Positions 48,913 through 57,718 of a stretch of 64,000 nucleotides of DNA are shown here, in pieces. The notes below the pieces were generated by a model, which did no database searches, was not told where the DNA came from, and worked only from the letters and a program-made list of their open reading frames with translations. The DNA is taken from positions 1 through 64,000 of the forward strand of contig JAJZUZ010000003.1 of assembly GCA_021845965.1 (NCBI GenBank), in the 5' to 3' direction. Position 1 is the first letter of the stretch; each line of letters begins with the position of its first letter. The position numbers and the translations under genes were made by a program. This DNA comes from Pseudomonadota bacterium. GTDB taxonomy: Bacteria > Pseudomonadota > Gammaproteobacteria > Burkholderiales > Burkholderiaceae_C.

Positions 48913-49605
48913 ATGATTGACGTCTACTCCTGGGCCACACCCAACGGCCACAAGGTTCACATCATGCTGGAGGAATGCGGTCTGCCCTACCGCGTGCATC
49001 CGGTGAACATCGGCGCCGGCGACCAGTTCCAGCCGGAGTTCCTCAAGATCAGCCCCAACAACAAGATCCCGGCCCTCGTCGACTCGCAAGGCCCGGACGG
49101 GCAACCGATCTCCCTCTTTGAATCGGGCGCCATCCTGATCTACCTGGCGGCCAAGACCGGCAAGCTGATGCCGGCCGCGGACCGCGACAAGTACGAGGTG
49201 TTGCAGTGGCTGATGTTCCAGATGGGCGGTGTCGGCCCCATGCTGGGCCAGGCGCACCATTTCCGCATCTACGCGCCGCAGAAGATCGACTACGCCATCG
49301 ACCGTTACACCAACGAGGCCAGACGCCTCTATGGCGTGATGGACAAGCAGGTCACGCAGCACCGCTATATCGCTGGCGAGACCTACACGATTGCCGACAT
49401 CGCCATCTACCCTTGGCTGCGCAGCTGGCAGAACCAGGGCATCGACTGGGCCGACTACCCGCAGCTCAAGCGTTGGTTCGACGAGATCAGCGCGCGGCCC
49501 GCCGTGATCCGCGGCGTGCAGGTGCTGGCCGACCAGCGCAAGCCGCTGCTGGACGACAAGGCACGGGCAAACATGTTCGGCGCCAGGCAGTACCAGCGGC
49601 GCTGA
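48913..49605 (+). CDS. Glutathione S-transferase N-terminal domain protein (YfcG/Ure2-like)
   Basis: MIDVYSWATPNGHKVHIMLEECGLPYRVHPVNIGAGDQFQPEFLKISPNNKIPALVD. Confidence 0.93.
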   Translation: MIDVYSWATPNGHKVHIMLEECGLPYRVHPVNIGAGDQFQPEFLKISPNNKIPALVDSQGPDGQPISLFESGAILIYLAAKTGKLMPAADRDKYEVLQWLMFQMGGVGPMLGQAHHFRIYAPQKIDYAIDRYTNEARRLYGVMDKQVTQHRYIAGETYTIADIAIYPWLRSWQNQGIDWADYPQLKRWFDEISARPAVIRGVQVLADQRKPLLDDKARANMFGARQYQRR

Positions 49606-49614
49606 AGGACGTGT

Positions 49615-50853
49615 CTACCAGGGCTGTCCCGGCAGTCCCGACCAGAGTTCGTCGAGGTCGCGGAACTTCCAGGTGGCTGGGTCCTCGCGACCCGCGATCT
49701 TGTCGCTGCAGGTCGGTGCGGACAGGTCGATGACCTCGGGCGGGATGCGCAGATTGGACTTGGTGGAGAAGAACACCTTGACCAGCGGCATGGTCAGCGA
49801 CTTGGTCGATTGCTCCACCACCACGCCCAGGCGCCCCGAGGCCAGGCGCACGAGGGAACCGATCGGGTAGATGCCCAGGCTCTTCACGAAGGCCTGGAAC
49901 ACCTGCTGGTCGAAGTGGCCTTTGGCCCACTCGGCCATCTTGCGCAGCGACTCGGCCGGGTCCCAGCCATGCTTGTAGGGCCGGTTGGAGGTGATGGCGT
50001 CGTAGACGTCGCACACCGCACCCATCTTGGCGAACAGGCTGATTTGCTCGTCTTTCAGCCCCTTCGGGTAGCCCGAACCATCGGTCTTCTCGTGGTGATG
50101 CAGGCAGACGTCGAGCGCAATCGGGTCCACGTTACCGACGGCCAGCAGCATCTTGTGCCCTTCCACCGGGTGGCTCTTCATGATGGAAAACTCCGCATCC
50201 GTCAGCTTGCCGGGCTTGTTGAGCACCTCCATCGGCATGGCGGCCTTGCCGAGGTCATGCAGCAGCCCCGCGAGGCCGGCCGAGCGCGTCTGCACCTCGT
50301 CCAGGCCGAGCTGGCGCGCCAGCGCGATCATCATCGCGCACACGGCCACGGAATGCATGTAGGTGTAATCGTCAGCGTTCTTCAGCCGCGCCAGGCTGAT
50401 GAGGGCGCTAGCATTGCGGGACACCGAATCGGAAATCTCCTCCACCAGGCGCTGGGCGCCGCTGGCGTCCACGGTCTTGCCCATGCGCGCCTCGCGGAAC
50501 ATGGACACCACCGCCTGCTTGGACTGCCGGCAGATCAGGGCTGCCTTCTGGTATTCGACGTCCAAGGGCACCGGCGCCGTCTGGCGCTGCGCGTCAGCCA
50601 CGGCCCGCAGCTCCTGTTCCACCTGCTCGTCGGACTGCGCCACCGACACGGCCTGCTCCCCCGCGGCCACGTCGAGCCCCTTGGAACTGTCGATCCAGAC
50701 TTCCTTGATGCTGCTGCCCAGGATACGCTCCAGATCCTTGGGATCCTTCAGCACGAAGCCGGTGCGCCAGAAGGGATGCTCCATCCAGGAGCCACAGAAC
50801 TCCTTGATATGCATTCCCAGAATGAGCTGTTCGACGCGAATTCGTTTTAGCAT
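49615..50853 (-). CDS. HD-GYP domain c-di-GMP phosphodiesterase-like protein with N-terminal DUF3391-like region
   Basis: LAGLLHDLGKAAMPMEVLNKPGKLTDAEFSIMKSHPVEGHKML...CLHHHEKTDGSGYPKGLKDEQISLFAKMGAVCDVYDAITSNRPY. Confidence 0.93.
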   Translation of the reverse strand: MLKRIRVEQLILGMHIKEFCGSWMEHPFWRTGFVLKDPKDLERILGSSIKEVWIDSSKGLDVAAGEQAVSVAQSDEQVEQELRAVADAQRQTAPVPLDVEYQKAALICRQSKQAVVSMFREARMGKTVDASGAQRLVEEISDSVSRNASALISLARLKNADDYTYMHSVAVCAMMIALARQLGLDEVQTRSAGLAGLLHDLGKAAMPMEVLNKPGKLTDAEFSIMKSHPVEGHKMLLAVGNVDPIALDVCLHHHEKTDGSGYPKGLKDEQISLFAKMGAVCDVYDAITSNRPYKHGWDPAESLRKMAEWAKGHFDQQVFQAFVKSLGIYPIGSLVRLASGRLGVVVEQSTKSLTMPLVKVFFSTKSNLRIPPEVIDLSAPTCSDKIAGREDPATWKFRDLDELWSGLPGQPW

Positions 50854-50927
50854 GTGTGGTCAGCCCCGACGCGCAGGGCTGCAATTCATTCTACCGAAGC
50901 CCCCTGCGCACCCGGCCCCGGCGCGCC

Positions 50928-52100
50928 TCAACGCAGCGGCACGCCGGCCTGGCGCAAATAGCTCCAGACCTCCTGACTGACCGGCCCCAGTGCGCGTGCG
51001 CTTTCCGCCTGCCGCGCCGCCGCGTCCAGCTGTCCTTGTGCTGCCAGCGAAACGGCTGCGCCCAGCATCCAGCGCGACTCGCCCGGATGCAGCTGCAAGG
51101 CACGTTGATAGGCCTGCACGGCCTCTGCGTGCCGGCCCAGGCGCTGCGCCGCGTTGGCACGCACGGCCCACAGATCGGCCTGGTTCCCCACCAGCGGCTC
51201 CAGGCGCCGCAGCTGAGCCAGGGCCGCATCGGCGCGCCCGAACACGAGGTCCATGCGCACCTGCTCGCGCGCCAGCATGGCCACGGCGGTCGCATCCACG
51301 GGCTGGCTGCGTTCGGCCAGCGCCAGGGCCTCGCTCACCGTGGCCAGCGCCGCCTCGCGCGAGCCGGCGGCCCACAGTCCCTGCGCCTGCGCCAGCGTCT
51401 CGCGGGCGGCCGCCTGTCGACGTTCCGGCGTATTCGACACGGGCTGCTGACTGGACACCGGGGCGCTGGCGGCAGCGCCCGGCGCGCTCGCCGTGGCCGC
51501 AGCCGCCTTTGGCTGGCCCGTGGTTTGCACTGGCGGCGATGGCGCCCGCGATACGGCGGGCGCGCGCACGCGCGGCGCCGCCGGCGCCGGCCTTGCCTGC
51601 GCAAGGTGGTGTTGCTCCTTCGGCGCGGCGGGCTTGTCCGCCACCTGGGCAGGCACACTCTCCGCGCGGGCGGCGATCGCGCCCGCCTTGGGCGCGCCAC
51701 CGGGCGGCGTAGCCTGGGGTGCGGCGCCTGCCGTCGCACCAAGCGGAGCAGCGGCGGGTGCGCTGGCGGGTGCACTGGTCGCCGGCACCATGGGCTCACT
51801 CGGCGCGGCCACCGGAGCCGTGCTCACGACCGACACAACGGGTGTGACCGCGCTCGCAGGCGCAGCCGCAGGCGCCAAGGCCACGTCGTTCCTCAGGACG
51901 TACCAGCCGCCCGCCACCAATACACCTCCGGCCAACAGGCCGGTCAGCCACGCCAGCCGGCGTGAGGAAGCGGATCGCGCGGGCGCCACGCTGTAGGTAC
52001 CCAGCAGCGCGTCGGGGCCGCCGTGCCGCTGGAGATCGGGCAAGGCACCGCCGGCGCGGCGGGCGTCCAGATCGCGCAGCATCTTGTTGATGACGCTCAC
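50928..52100 (-). CDS. mshN: MSHA biogenesis protein MshN-like (TM, Pro/Ala-rich linker, TPR)
   Basis: MSVINKMLRDLDARRAGG start; single TM; C-terminal TPR-like region; position next to MshM. Confidence 0.8.
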   Translation of the reverse strand: MSVINKMLRDLDARRAGGALPDLQRHGGPDALLGTYSVAPARSASSRRLAWLTGLLAGGVLVAGGWYVLRNDVALAPAAAPASAVTPVVSVVSTAPVAAPSEPMVPATSAPASAPAAAPLGATAGAAPQATPPGGAPKAGAIAARAESVPAQVADKPAAPKEQHHLAQARPAPAAPRVRAPAVSRAPSPPVQTTGQPKAAAATASAPGAAASAPVSSQQPVSNTPERRQAAARETLAQAQGLWAAGSREAALATVSEALALAERSQPVDATAVAMLAREQVRMDLVFGRADAALAQLRRLEPLVGNQADLWAVRANAAQRLGRHAEAVQAYQRALQLHPGESRWMLGAAVSLAAQGQLDAAARQAESARALGPVSQEVWSYLRQAGVPLR

Positions 52101-53020
52101 GAGGTCTCTCCTGTCGTGGCCTCATGGCGCAAGCCACGCCGTGCGCGCAGGCGGCGCCACCACAGCGCGGGGGACCAACGCTCCCAGCGCGATGTCGGCG
52201 GCTGCACCCCCGGCGTATCCGCGGCCGCCAGCTCAACGTGGTGCCGCAACACGCGGTGCACGTTCTCTCCATAGGCCAGCAGCAGGCACTTGTGCGCCAG
52301 CACGTTGATGAGGCGCGGCACGCCGCGGCTGTAGCGCGCCAGCGCCGCGGCGGCCGCGGGTTCGAACACGTGCACATCCGTCAGCGCATCCTCCGCAGCC
52401 ACCGCCAACCGGTGCGCCAGATAGGGGCCGACACGTTCCGGGCGCATGCCACCCAGGTACTCGGTGAAGGTGATGCGCTGCAGCAGCTGGCGAATCTGCG
52501 GGCGCGCCAGCACCGCGTCCAGTTCAGGCTGACCGAACAGCACGATCTGCAGCAATTTGCGCTTTTCGGTCTCGAGGTTGGACAGCAGACGCAGGCTCTC
52601 CAGCGTGGCCATGCGCGTGGCCTGGGCCTCGTCGATGCAGACCAGCACCGGCCGGCCGGCCTCGGCGTGCTTCAGCAGGACCTGCTGCAAGCTCGCCAGC
52701 ACCTGATGCCGGCTCAGCGGCGGCACCAGTTCGACATCGAGCTCACGCGCCAGCGCCATCAGCAGGTCGTCCGGACCGAGGTCCGGATTCGGGATGTAGG
52801 CCGTGACGAATTCGTCCTGCAGGGCGCGCAGCAACTGCCGGCACAGCAGCGTCTTGCCGCATCCCACCTCCCCGACGATCTTGAGAAAACCCTCGCCGCT
52901 GCGCAAGGCCACCAGCAGGGTATTTAGCGCTGCCTGCGCGCCCTCGTGCGGGTAGAAAAAGGCCGGGTCCGGTGTGATCGAAAACGGCGGCTCCCGCAGC
53001 GAGAAATGGCGCAGGTACAT
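52097..53020 (-). CDS. mshM: MSHA biogenesis AAA ATPase MshM (ExeA-like)
   Basis: MYLRHFSLREPPFSITPDPAFFYPHEGAQAALNTLLVALRSGEGFLKIVGEVGCGKTLLCRQLLRAL. Confidence 0.92.
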   Translation of the reverse strand: MYLRHFSLREPPFSITPDPAFFYPHEGAQAALNTLLVALRSGEGFLKIVGEVGCGKTLLCRQLLRALQDEFVTAYIPNPDLGPDDLLMALARELDVELVPPLSRHQVLASLQQVLLKHAEAGRPVLVCIDEAQATRMATLESLRLLSNLETEKRKLLQIVLFGQPELDAVLARPQIRQLLQRITFTEYLGGMRPERVGPYLAHRLAVAAEDALTDVHVFEPAAAAALARYSRGVPRLINVLAHKCLLLAYGENVHRVLRHHVELAAADTPGVQPPTSRWERWSPALWWRRLRARRGLRHEATTGETS

Positions 53021-53023
53021 CGC

Positions 53024-54838
53024 TCAGGGCCTGGCTGTCGTGGTCGGCGCGTCCGGCGCCTTGCCGTCGATGCGGATCACGCGGCGGCGGCTGGTGTCGA
53101 AGTCCTCCAGCGCGGCGCGCGCGCGTTCGGTCTGCTCTTCCCAGTCCTGCGCCGTGCGGATAATGGTGGGCTTGATCAGCACCACCAGTTCCTTCTTGCG
53201 CGCCGCATTGGCGCGGTTGCCGAACAGGAAGCCGACCGGATTGGAGGCCCCTGTGGTGCCGGGCACACCCGAGGCCGTCTGGCTGGACGCGAGCTGCATC
53301 AGGCCGCCGATGGCGGCGATGTTGCCGTCCTGCAGGCGCACCATGGTGTCGGTTTCGTTCACCGTGCTGGAAGCCAGTGGCAGCTTGTACAGGCCCACGC
53401 TGCCCAGGTCCACGTCCTTGGTCTTCTCGGTCACCGAGGTGACGGCCGGATGGATGTGCAGCATGATGCCGCTGGCGTCGTCGATCTGCGGCGTCACATC
53501 GAGCGCGATGCCGGAAAAGAAGGGCGTGAGCGTGAGCGTCGGCAGCGTCGTCGTGCCGGCCACGCCGACCACGCCGCTGTAGGTCGTGGTGCCGCCGGTG
53601 ACATTGGTGACGAAATAGTCATCCGAACCCACCTTGAGCACGGCCTTCTGGTTGTTGAGCGTCGCTACACGCGGGCTCGACAAGGTCTGCACATTGCCCT
53701 GAGTCTCCAGGAAGCCCAGCACGGCCGCGAACTGGTTGGTGGCCAGGGCCAGGCCGAACAGGCCGCCGCCGGCCGCAAAGGAAGGCGGCGGCACCACGCC
53801 GGCAATGGCCGTCCCCGACTGCACCACGCTGCTGCCATTGGCCACCGCACTGCCCAGCACGCCAATCGCGCCGGTGCCGTTGGCATCGGTGCCGAAGGCA
53901 CCCCAGTTGATCCCGCTCTGCTGGCCTTCGCGAAGTTCCACCTCCACGATCTTGGCCTCCAGCATCACCTGCCGCTCGATCGCGATCTGCGTGGCCTTGA
54001 GGAAGCGCTCCACCTGGCGCAGCTCATCGGGCATGGCACGCACGGCCATGATGCCGGCCTGCGGGCTGATGACCACGTTGCGCCCCTCGCCCTTGCCGAC
54101 CAGCCCGCGCACGGCGTCGGCCAGCTCAGCCCAGAAGTCGGAACTGGAGTTGGTGGACACCCGGCTGCTCTCGCGCTGCGTGGCCGCGGCGGCGGCAGAG
54201 CCCGTGGGGGCCGTCATCCCCGCCGTCGGCACACCGGCGGCGCCGGGCACACCGCCCACGCCGGGATTGAACGGCGCCGCACCGGACGAGACCCGCACCT
54301 CGCTGCGGCCGATGCGCTGCGTGTGCGGGTAGTTCAGCGTGAACATGCGCGTCTGCAGGGTCGGGGCATAGATGACGATGCGGCGTCCTTCCATGCGGAA
54401 GTCATAGCCATAGACGTCGCGGATCGACTCCAGCGCCTCCTTCACGGTCACGCCGCGCAGCGTCACCGAAATGGTACCGGTCACGTCCGGGTGCATAAGC
54501 ATGCTGTAGCGCGTGTCGGCCACCAGCGCGAGGAACACCTCGCGCGCGCTGGCGTTGTTGACCAGCAGGTCCAGCCGCGGTTCGGGGGGCGGAGTCACGG
54601 CCGGCGGGGCGGGCTCGGCCAGGGCTTCGATCACGCCGGCGGGCACCGCCCCCGGCGCGGACGCCGCCTTGGCGGGCGCAGGCGCCACCTCCGCGCGGAT
54701 GTCGGATTCGACGCCTTTGGCAAACTCGGTGCGCGTGGCGCAGGCGCTCAGCAGCCCCAGGCTGACGAAGATGCTCGCCAGCAGGGCCCCCCGCGTGAAT
54801 CGGGCCGGCGGCCGGGTCGTTGTGCTTGTGCTCGTCAT
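53024..54838 (-). CDS. mshL: MSHA pilus secretin MshL
   Basis: Lipoprotein signal (LGLLSACATRTEF); STN-like region; secretin domain (IERQVMLEAKIVEVELREGQQSGINWGAFG...VGSDDYFVTNVTGGTT...LVVLIKPTII). Confidence 0.93.
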   Translation of the reverse strand: MTSTSTTTRPPARFTRGALLASIFVSLGLLSACATRTEFAKGVESDIRAEVAPAPAKAASAPGAVPAGVIEALAEPAPPAVTPPPEPRLDLLVNNASAREVFLALVADTRYSMLMHPDVTGTISVTLRGVTVKEALESIRDVYGYDFRMEGRRIVIYAPTLQTRMFTLNYPHTQRIGRSEVRVSSGAAPFNPGVGGVPGAAGVPTAGMTAPTGSAAAAATQRESSRVSTNSSSDFWAELADAVRGLVGKGEGRNVVISPQAGIMAVRAMPDELRQVERFLKATQIAIERQVMLEAKIVEVELREGQQSGINWGAFGTDANGTGAIGVLGSAVANGSSVVQSGTAIAGVVPPPSFAAGGGLFGLALATNQFAAVLGFLETQGNVQTLSSPRVATLNNQKAVLKVGSDDYFVTNVTGGTTTYSGVVGVAGTTTLPTLTLTPFFSGIALDVTPQIDDASGIMLHIHPAVTSVTEKTKDVDLGSVGLYKLPLASSTVNETDTMVRLQDGNIAAIGGLMQLASSQTASGVPGTTGASNPVGFLFGNRANAARKKELVVLIKPTIIRTAQDWEEQTERARAALEDFDTSRRRVIRIDGKAPDAPTTTARP

Positions 54839-54861
54839 GGTACGACTCTCGTGCATGAAAC

Positions 54862-55206
54862 TCAGGGTTGGGCCGGCGGCAGGCTGTTGCGCCGCACGCC
54901 GGGAAAGAGCGGGACCTTGCGCAGCTCGCGGCCTTGGCGCAGCCAGACTTCGGTCTCGGTGATGCGCTCGATGCGGGCGCCGCCCAACAGCTGCCCTTCG
55001 GCGTACAGCCGCGTGCCCACCGCCACATGGGGCCGGCCGTCGACCACGATCACCGGCCAGCTGCCACGCGCCGCGGCCGGCCGCGCGGGCGCGCCACCGC
55101 CACCCAGCGGCGGCAGTGTCGGGTCGCGCAAGGCCTGGGCCTGCGCGGGCGCCAGCAGAACGGCCGCCAGGCAGCCGCCACCAACAAGCCAGCGGACCGC
55201 GCTCAT
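54862..55206 (-). CDS. mshK: MSHA biogenesis protein MshK-like
   Basis: Small secreted protein with LRDPTLPP motif, between mshJ and mshL. Confidence 0.75.
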   Translation of the reverse strand: MSAVRWLVGGGCLAAVLLAPAQAQALRDPTLPPLGGGGAPARPAAARGSWPVIVVDGRPHVAVGTRLYAEGQLLGGARIERITETEVWLRQGRELRKVPLFPGVRRNSLPPAQP

Positions 55207-55826
55207 GCGCCGCCTCCGACCAGCCAGACCTGCAGCGTCAACTCCGCCGGCTGGTTCAGGCTGTCCACCTTCATCGCGCCCCAGCGCAAGGCCGGCAAGG
55301 CGCGCTCCAGGGTCTGGACATAGCGGGTCAATTCCGCATAAGGCCCGGCGACGGTCAGTTCCAGTCCCTGGCGCCTGAGCTGCTTGTGCGTTGCCGCGGC
55401 CCCCTCGGCCCCGCGGCTCTCATCGGCCAGCGTCGCCGTGCGCACCAGCACCAGCCCCTCATGGCGGCGCAGGAAGTGCACCAGCACCTTGGTCAAGGGT
55501 ATCTCGCTCTGCCCCTGCGGCATGGCTTCAATCTCTGCGTTGACCGCCACCAGCCGCTCGCGCGCCTGGGCCAGCTCGACGCGCATCTGGCGCGTCGGCC
55601 CGGTCTCGCCACTGCTGTTCTTGAGCTCCTCGCCCAGGCGCTGCAATTCCGCCTGCTGTGCCGCCACGTGTTGCGTGATCTGTCGATGGCGGGTCTGCGC
55701 CGGCGCCAGCCAGAGCACATCGGCCAGCAGCATGCACAAGACCAGCAGCGTCGCGAACAGGAACACGCGCTCGCGCAGACTCAGCGCATCGATGCGCGTC
55801 GACAGCAGGGTCCACCAGCGCTTCAT
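55203..55826 (-). CDS. mshJ: MSHA biogenesis protein MshJ-like (PilO-like)
   Basis: N-terminal TM and coiled coil; position and overlaps with neighbours. Confidence 0.78.
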   Translation of the reverse strand: MKRWWTLLSTRIDALSLRERVFLFATLLVLCMLLADVLWLAPAQTRHRQITQHVAAQQAELQRLGEELKNSSGETGPTRQMRVELAQARERLVAVNAEIEAMPQGQSEIPLTKVLVHFLRRHEGLVLVRTATLADESRGAEGAAATHKQLRRQGLELTVAGPYAELTRYVQTLERALPALRWGAMKVDSLNQPAELTLQVWLVGGGA

Positions 55827-56494
55827 GGTTTGGCCCCCTCTCCTTCAGGTGCACGCGACGTCACCAGCGTGTAGGCCCACAGCGGCACGCCGCCCGCGCG
55901 CGCCAGCACCGCCGGGGGCGGCGCGCCCGCACCGCGCCCATCGGCCGACACCCGCTCCACCTTCACCGCGCTGAGCCGTTGCCCGGCCAGCAGGGGACTC
56001 TGCGCCAACCGGTCCATCCAGCCATTGAGCGCTGCGGGCTCCAGCGTGTAGCCACCAAGCTCCAGCCGCTGTTCGTCCGCGCGAAGGGTCGTGACCCAGG
56101 CCTGCGGCGCAATGGTACGCGCCACCAGCTCCAGCCGCGCCGCGTGGCCATGACCTTCGCGCAGCAGACCGTGCTTGAGTTCGGCCAGCAAGTCCTCGCG
56201 CTGCTGCAGCTCGTCGCGTGCGGCCTGCAATTCCTTCACCAGGGCCGCATCGGCGGGAGCCGCATTCTCCTTGTTCACCTTGATGGCAGCCTGCAGGCGC
56301 GCAATCTCGCGCTGGTTGGCCGTCGTGGCCTGCTCATAGCCGGCGCTGAGGCTCTGCAGCGTCCAGCTCCAGTAGGCCGACAGCCCACCGCCCAGCAACA
56401 CGAAGACGCCCAGCGCATGGGCCATCGTCTGCGCCGAGAAATAGCGCTTCGGCTTCAGGAAGATCGGGGTACACAGATTGATTTGCTGCGGCAT
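55823..56494 (-). CDS. PilN-like MSHA biogenesis protein (MshI2-like)
   Basis: QINLCTPIFLKPKRYFSAQTMAHALGVFVLLGGGLSAYW, TM and coiled coil. Confidence 0.75.
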   Translation of the reverse strand: MPQQINLCTPIFLKPKRYFSAQTMAHALGVFVLLGGGLSAYWSWTLQSLSAGYEQATTANQREIARLQAAIKVNKENAAPADAALVKELQAARDELQQREDLLAELKHGLLREGHGHAARLELVARTIAPQAWVTTLRADEQRLELGGYTLEPAALNGWMDRLAQSPLLAGQRLSAVKVERVSADGRGAGAPPPAVLARAGGVPLWAYTLVTSRAPEGEGAKP

Positions 56495-56509
56495 GGTGCG
56501 TCTTCCCGG

Positions 56510-57514
56510 TCAGAGCCTGCGGTCCTCGCTGCGCAGCAGCACACCCAGCAGCGGCCAGCACCGCTGGCGGTCCTCCTCGCTGCCGCCCTCGAAGCCCGGA
56601 AAGAGCGCCGACACATCCAGCGGCGTCACGGCCTGGCCGAGTTCCCGCCCCAGCCACTGCGCCATCTCCATCGTGCGGACGCCGGCCTGCACGGCAAGAC
56701 GATCCAGCACCAGCGTGGGCCAGGTGCGGTCCCACAGATCCAGGGAACGCTGGATCTCCACCACCAGGCGCTGGGCACGGTCCCCCTCGCCTCCCGGCGC
56801 GGCCAGCGACAGCTCCGACCCGCCGCCCCGCGCCCCTTCGTATCCCGTACCCCAGGCAGCCTGCATGAAACCCGGGCCCAGGTCGATGCGCCGCGTGTAG
56901 AAGAGTTCACCGTTGGCGCAGATGGTCAGCAGGGCCTGGCTGTCGCTCGTCATGACGACCGCCGCGTGGGCTCGTTCGCCTACGCCCGACTCGCGGGCAA
57001 GCGCGGACTGCAGATTGCGCTGCGCGAGATCGTGGATGTCGATGACGCCCACATTGCAGCGCAGAGCCTGTGCGGTCTCCATCACGGCGCGGATCTCGGC
57101 ATTGGGCGCAGCCACGACAAAGAGGCTGCCGCTGGGTCGCAGTTGCTCGTCACCCACCTTGAGCACGTCCAGCGTCAGGTCATCCACATGCTGGCTGACC
57201 ATCTCGCGGATCTGCCAGCGCGCCGCCGTGCGCAACTCTTCCGGCGGCACAGCCGGCGCCTCGATCTGCAGGATCTGGTACTGGGCCGGACGCAGCATGG
57301 CTTGCGCCGCCAGGCCCTTGAATCCCAGGCCGCCCAGCCGCCGGGCAAACGCCTCCGGCGCGTCCTCGCCGCGGCGCTCCACACCGAAGCGTTGCACGTG
57401 CATGCGGCCATGCGCTTCGCGCCGCGCCTGCACGTAGGCCAGCGCGGCGCCATCCCAGGCGACGACCAGGCCGTGGCGCTGCGCTGCGCGTCGTCCGGAC
57501 CAGGGAAGCTTCAC
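56510..57514 (-). CDS. mshI: MSHA biogenesis protein MshI-like (PilM-like actin fold)
   Basis: GLVVAWDGAALAYVQARREAHG...; EIRAVMETAQALRCNVGVIDIHDLAQRNL; position. Confidence 0.78.
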   Translation of the reverse strand: MKLPWSGRRAAQRHGLVVAWDGAALAYVQARREAHGRMHVQRFGVERRGEDAPEAFARRLGGLGFKGLAAQAMLRPAQYQILQIEAPAVPPEELRTAARWQIREMVSQHVDDLTLDVLKVGDEQLRPSGSLFVVAAPNAEIRAVMETAQALRCNVGVIDIHDLAQRNLQSALARESGVGERAHAAVVMTSDSQALLTICANGELFYTRRIDLGPGFMQAAWGTGYEGARGGGSELSLAAPGGEGDRAQRLVVEIQRSLDLWDRTWPTLVLDRLAVQAGVRTMEMAQWLGRELGQAVTPLDVSALFPGFEGGSEEDRQRCWPLLGVLLRSEDRRL

Positions 57515-57718
57515 AGCCCCCTCCCCGCACGGAAAGCGTTCGGTGCGACGGGCAAGGGCAGATCGATGGCCGGATTCATCAGGGCGTTTCGTGTCTTCAG
57601 AATGGGATTGCCGCTATTTTGCTGCTTTTTTCATAGCTAGGACACACGACCCCGAAGACGGGTCTGTAATTTGCGAACAATTTGACAAATTCGATGGCCG
57701 CGCGTCGCCTCGAACCGA

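Noticed and set aside
52946-55378. 810-aa plus-strand ORF
   Set aside because: Antisense to mshL/mshK; shadow ORF composition.
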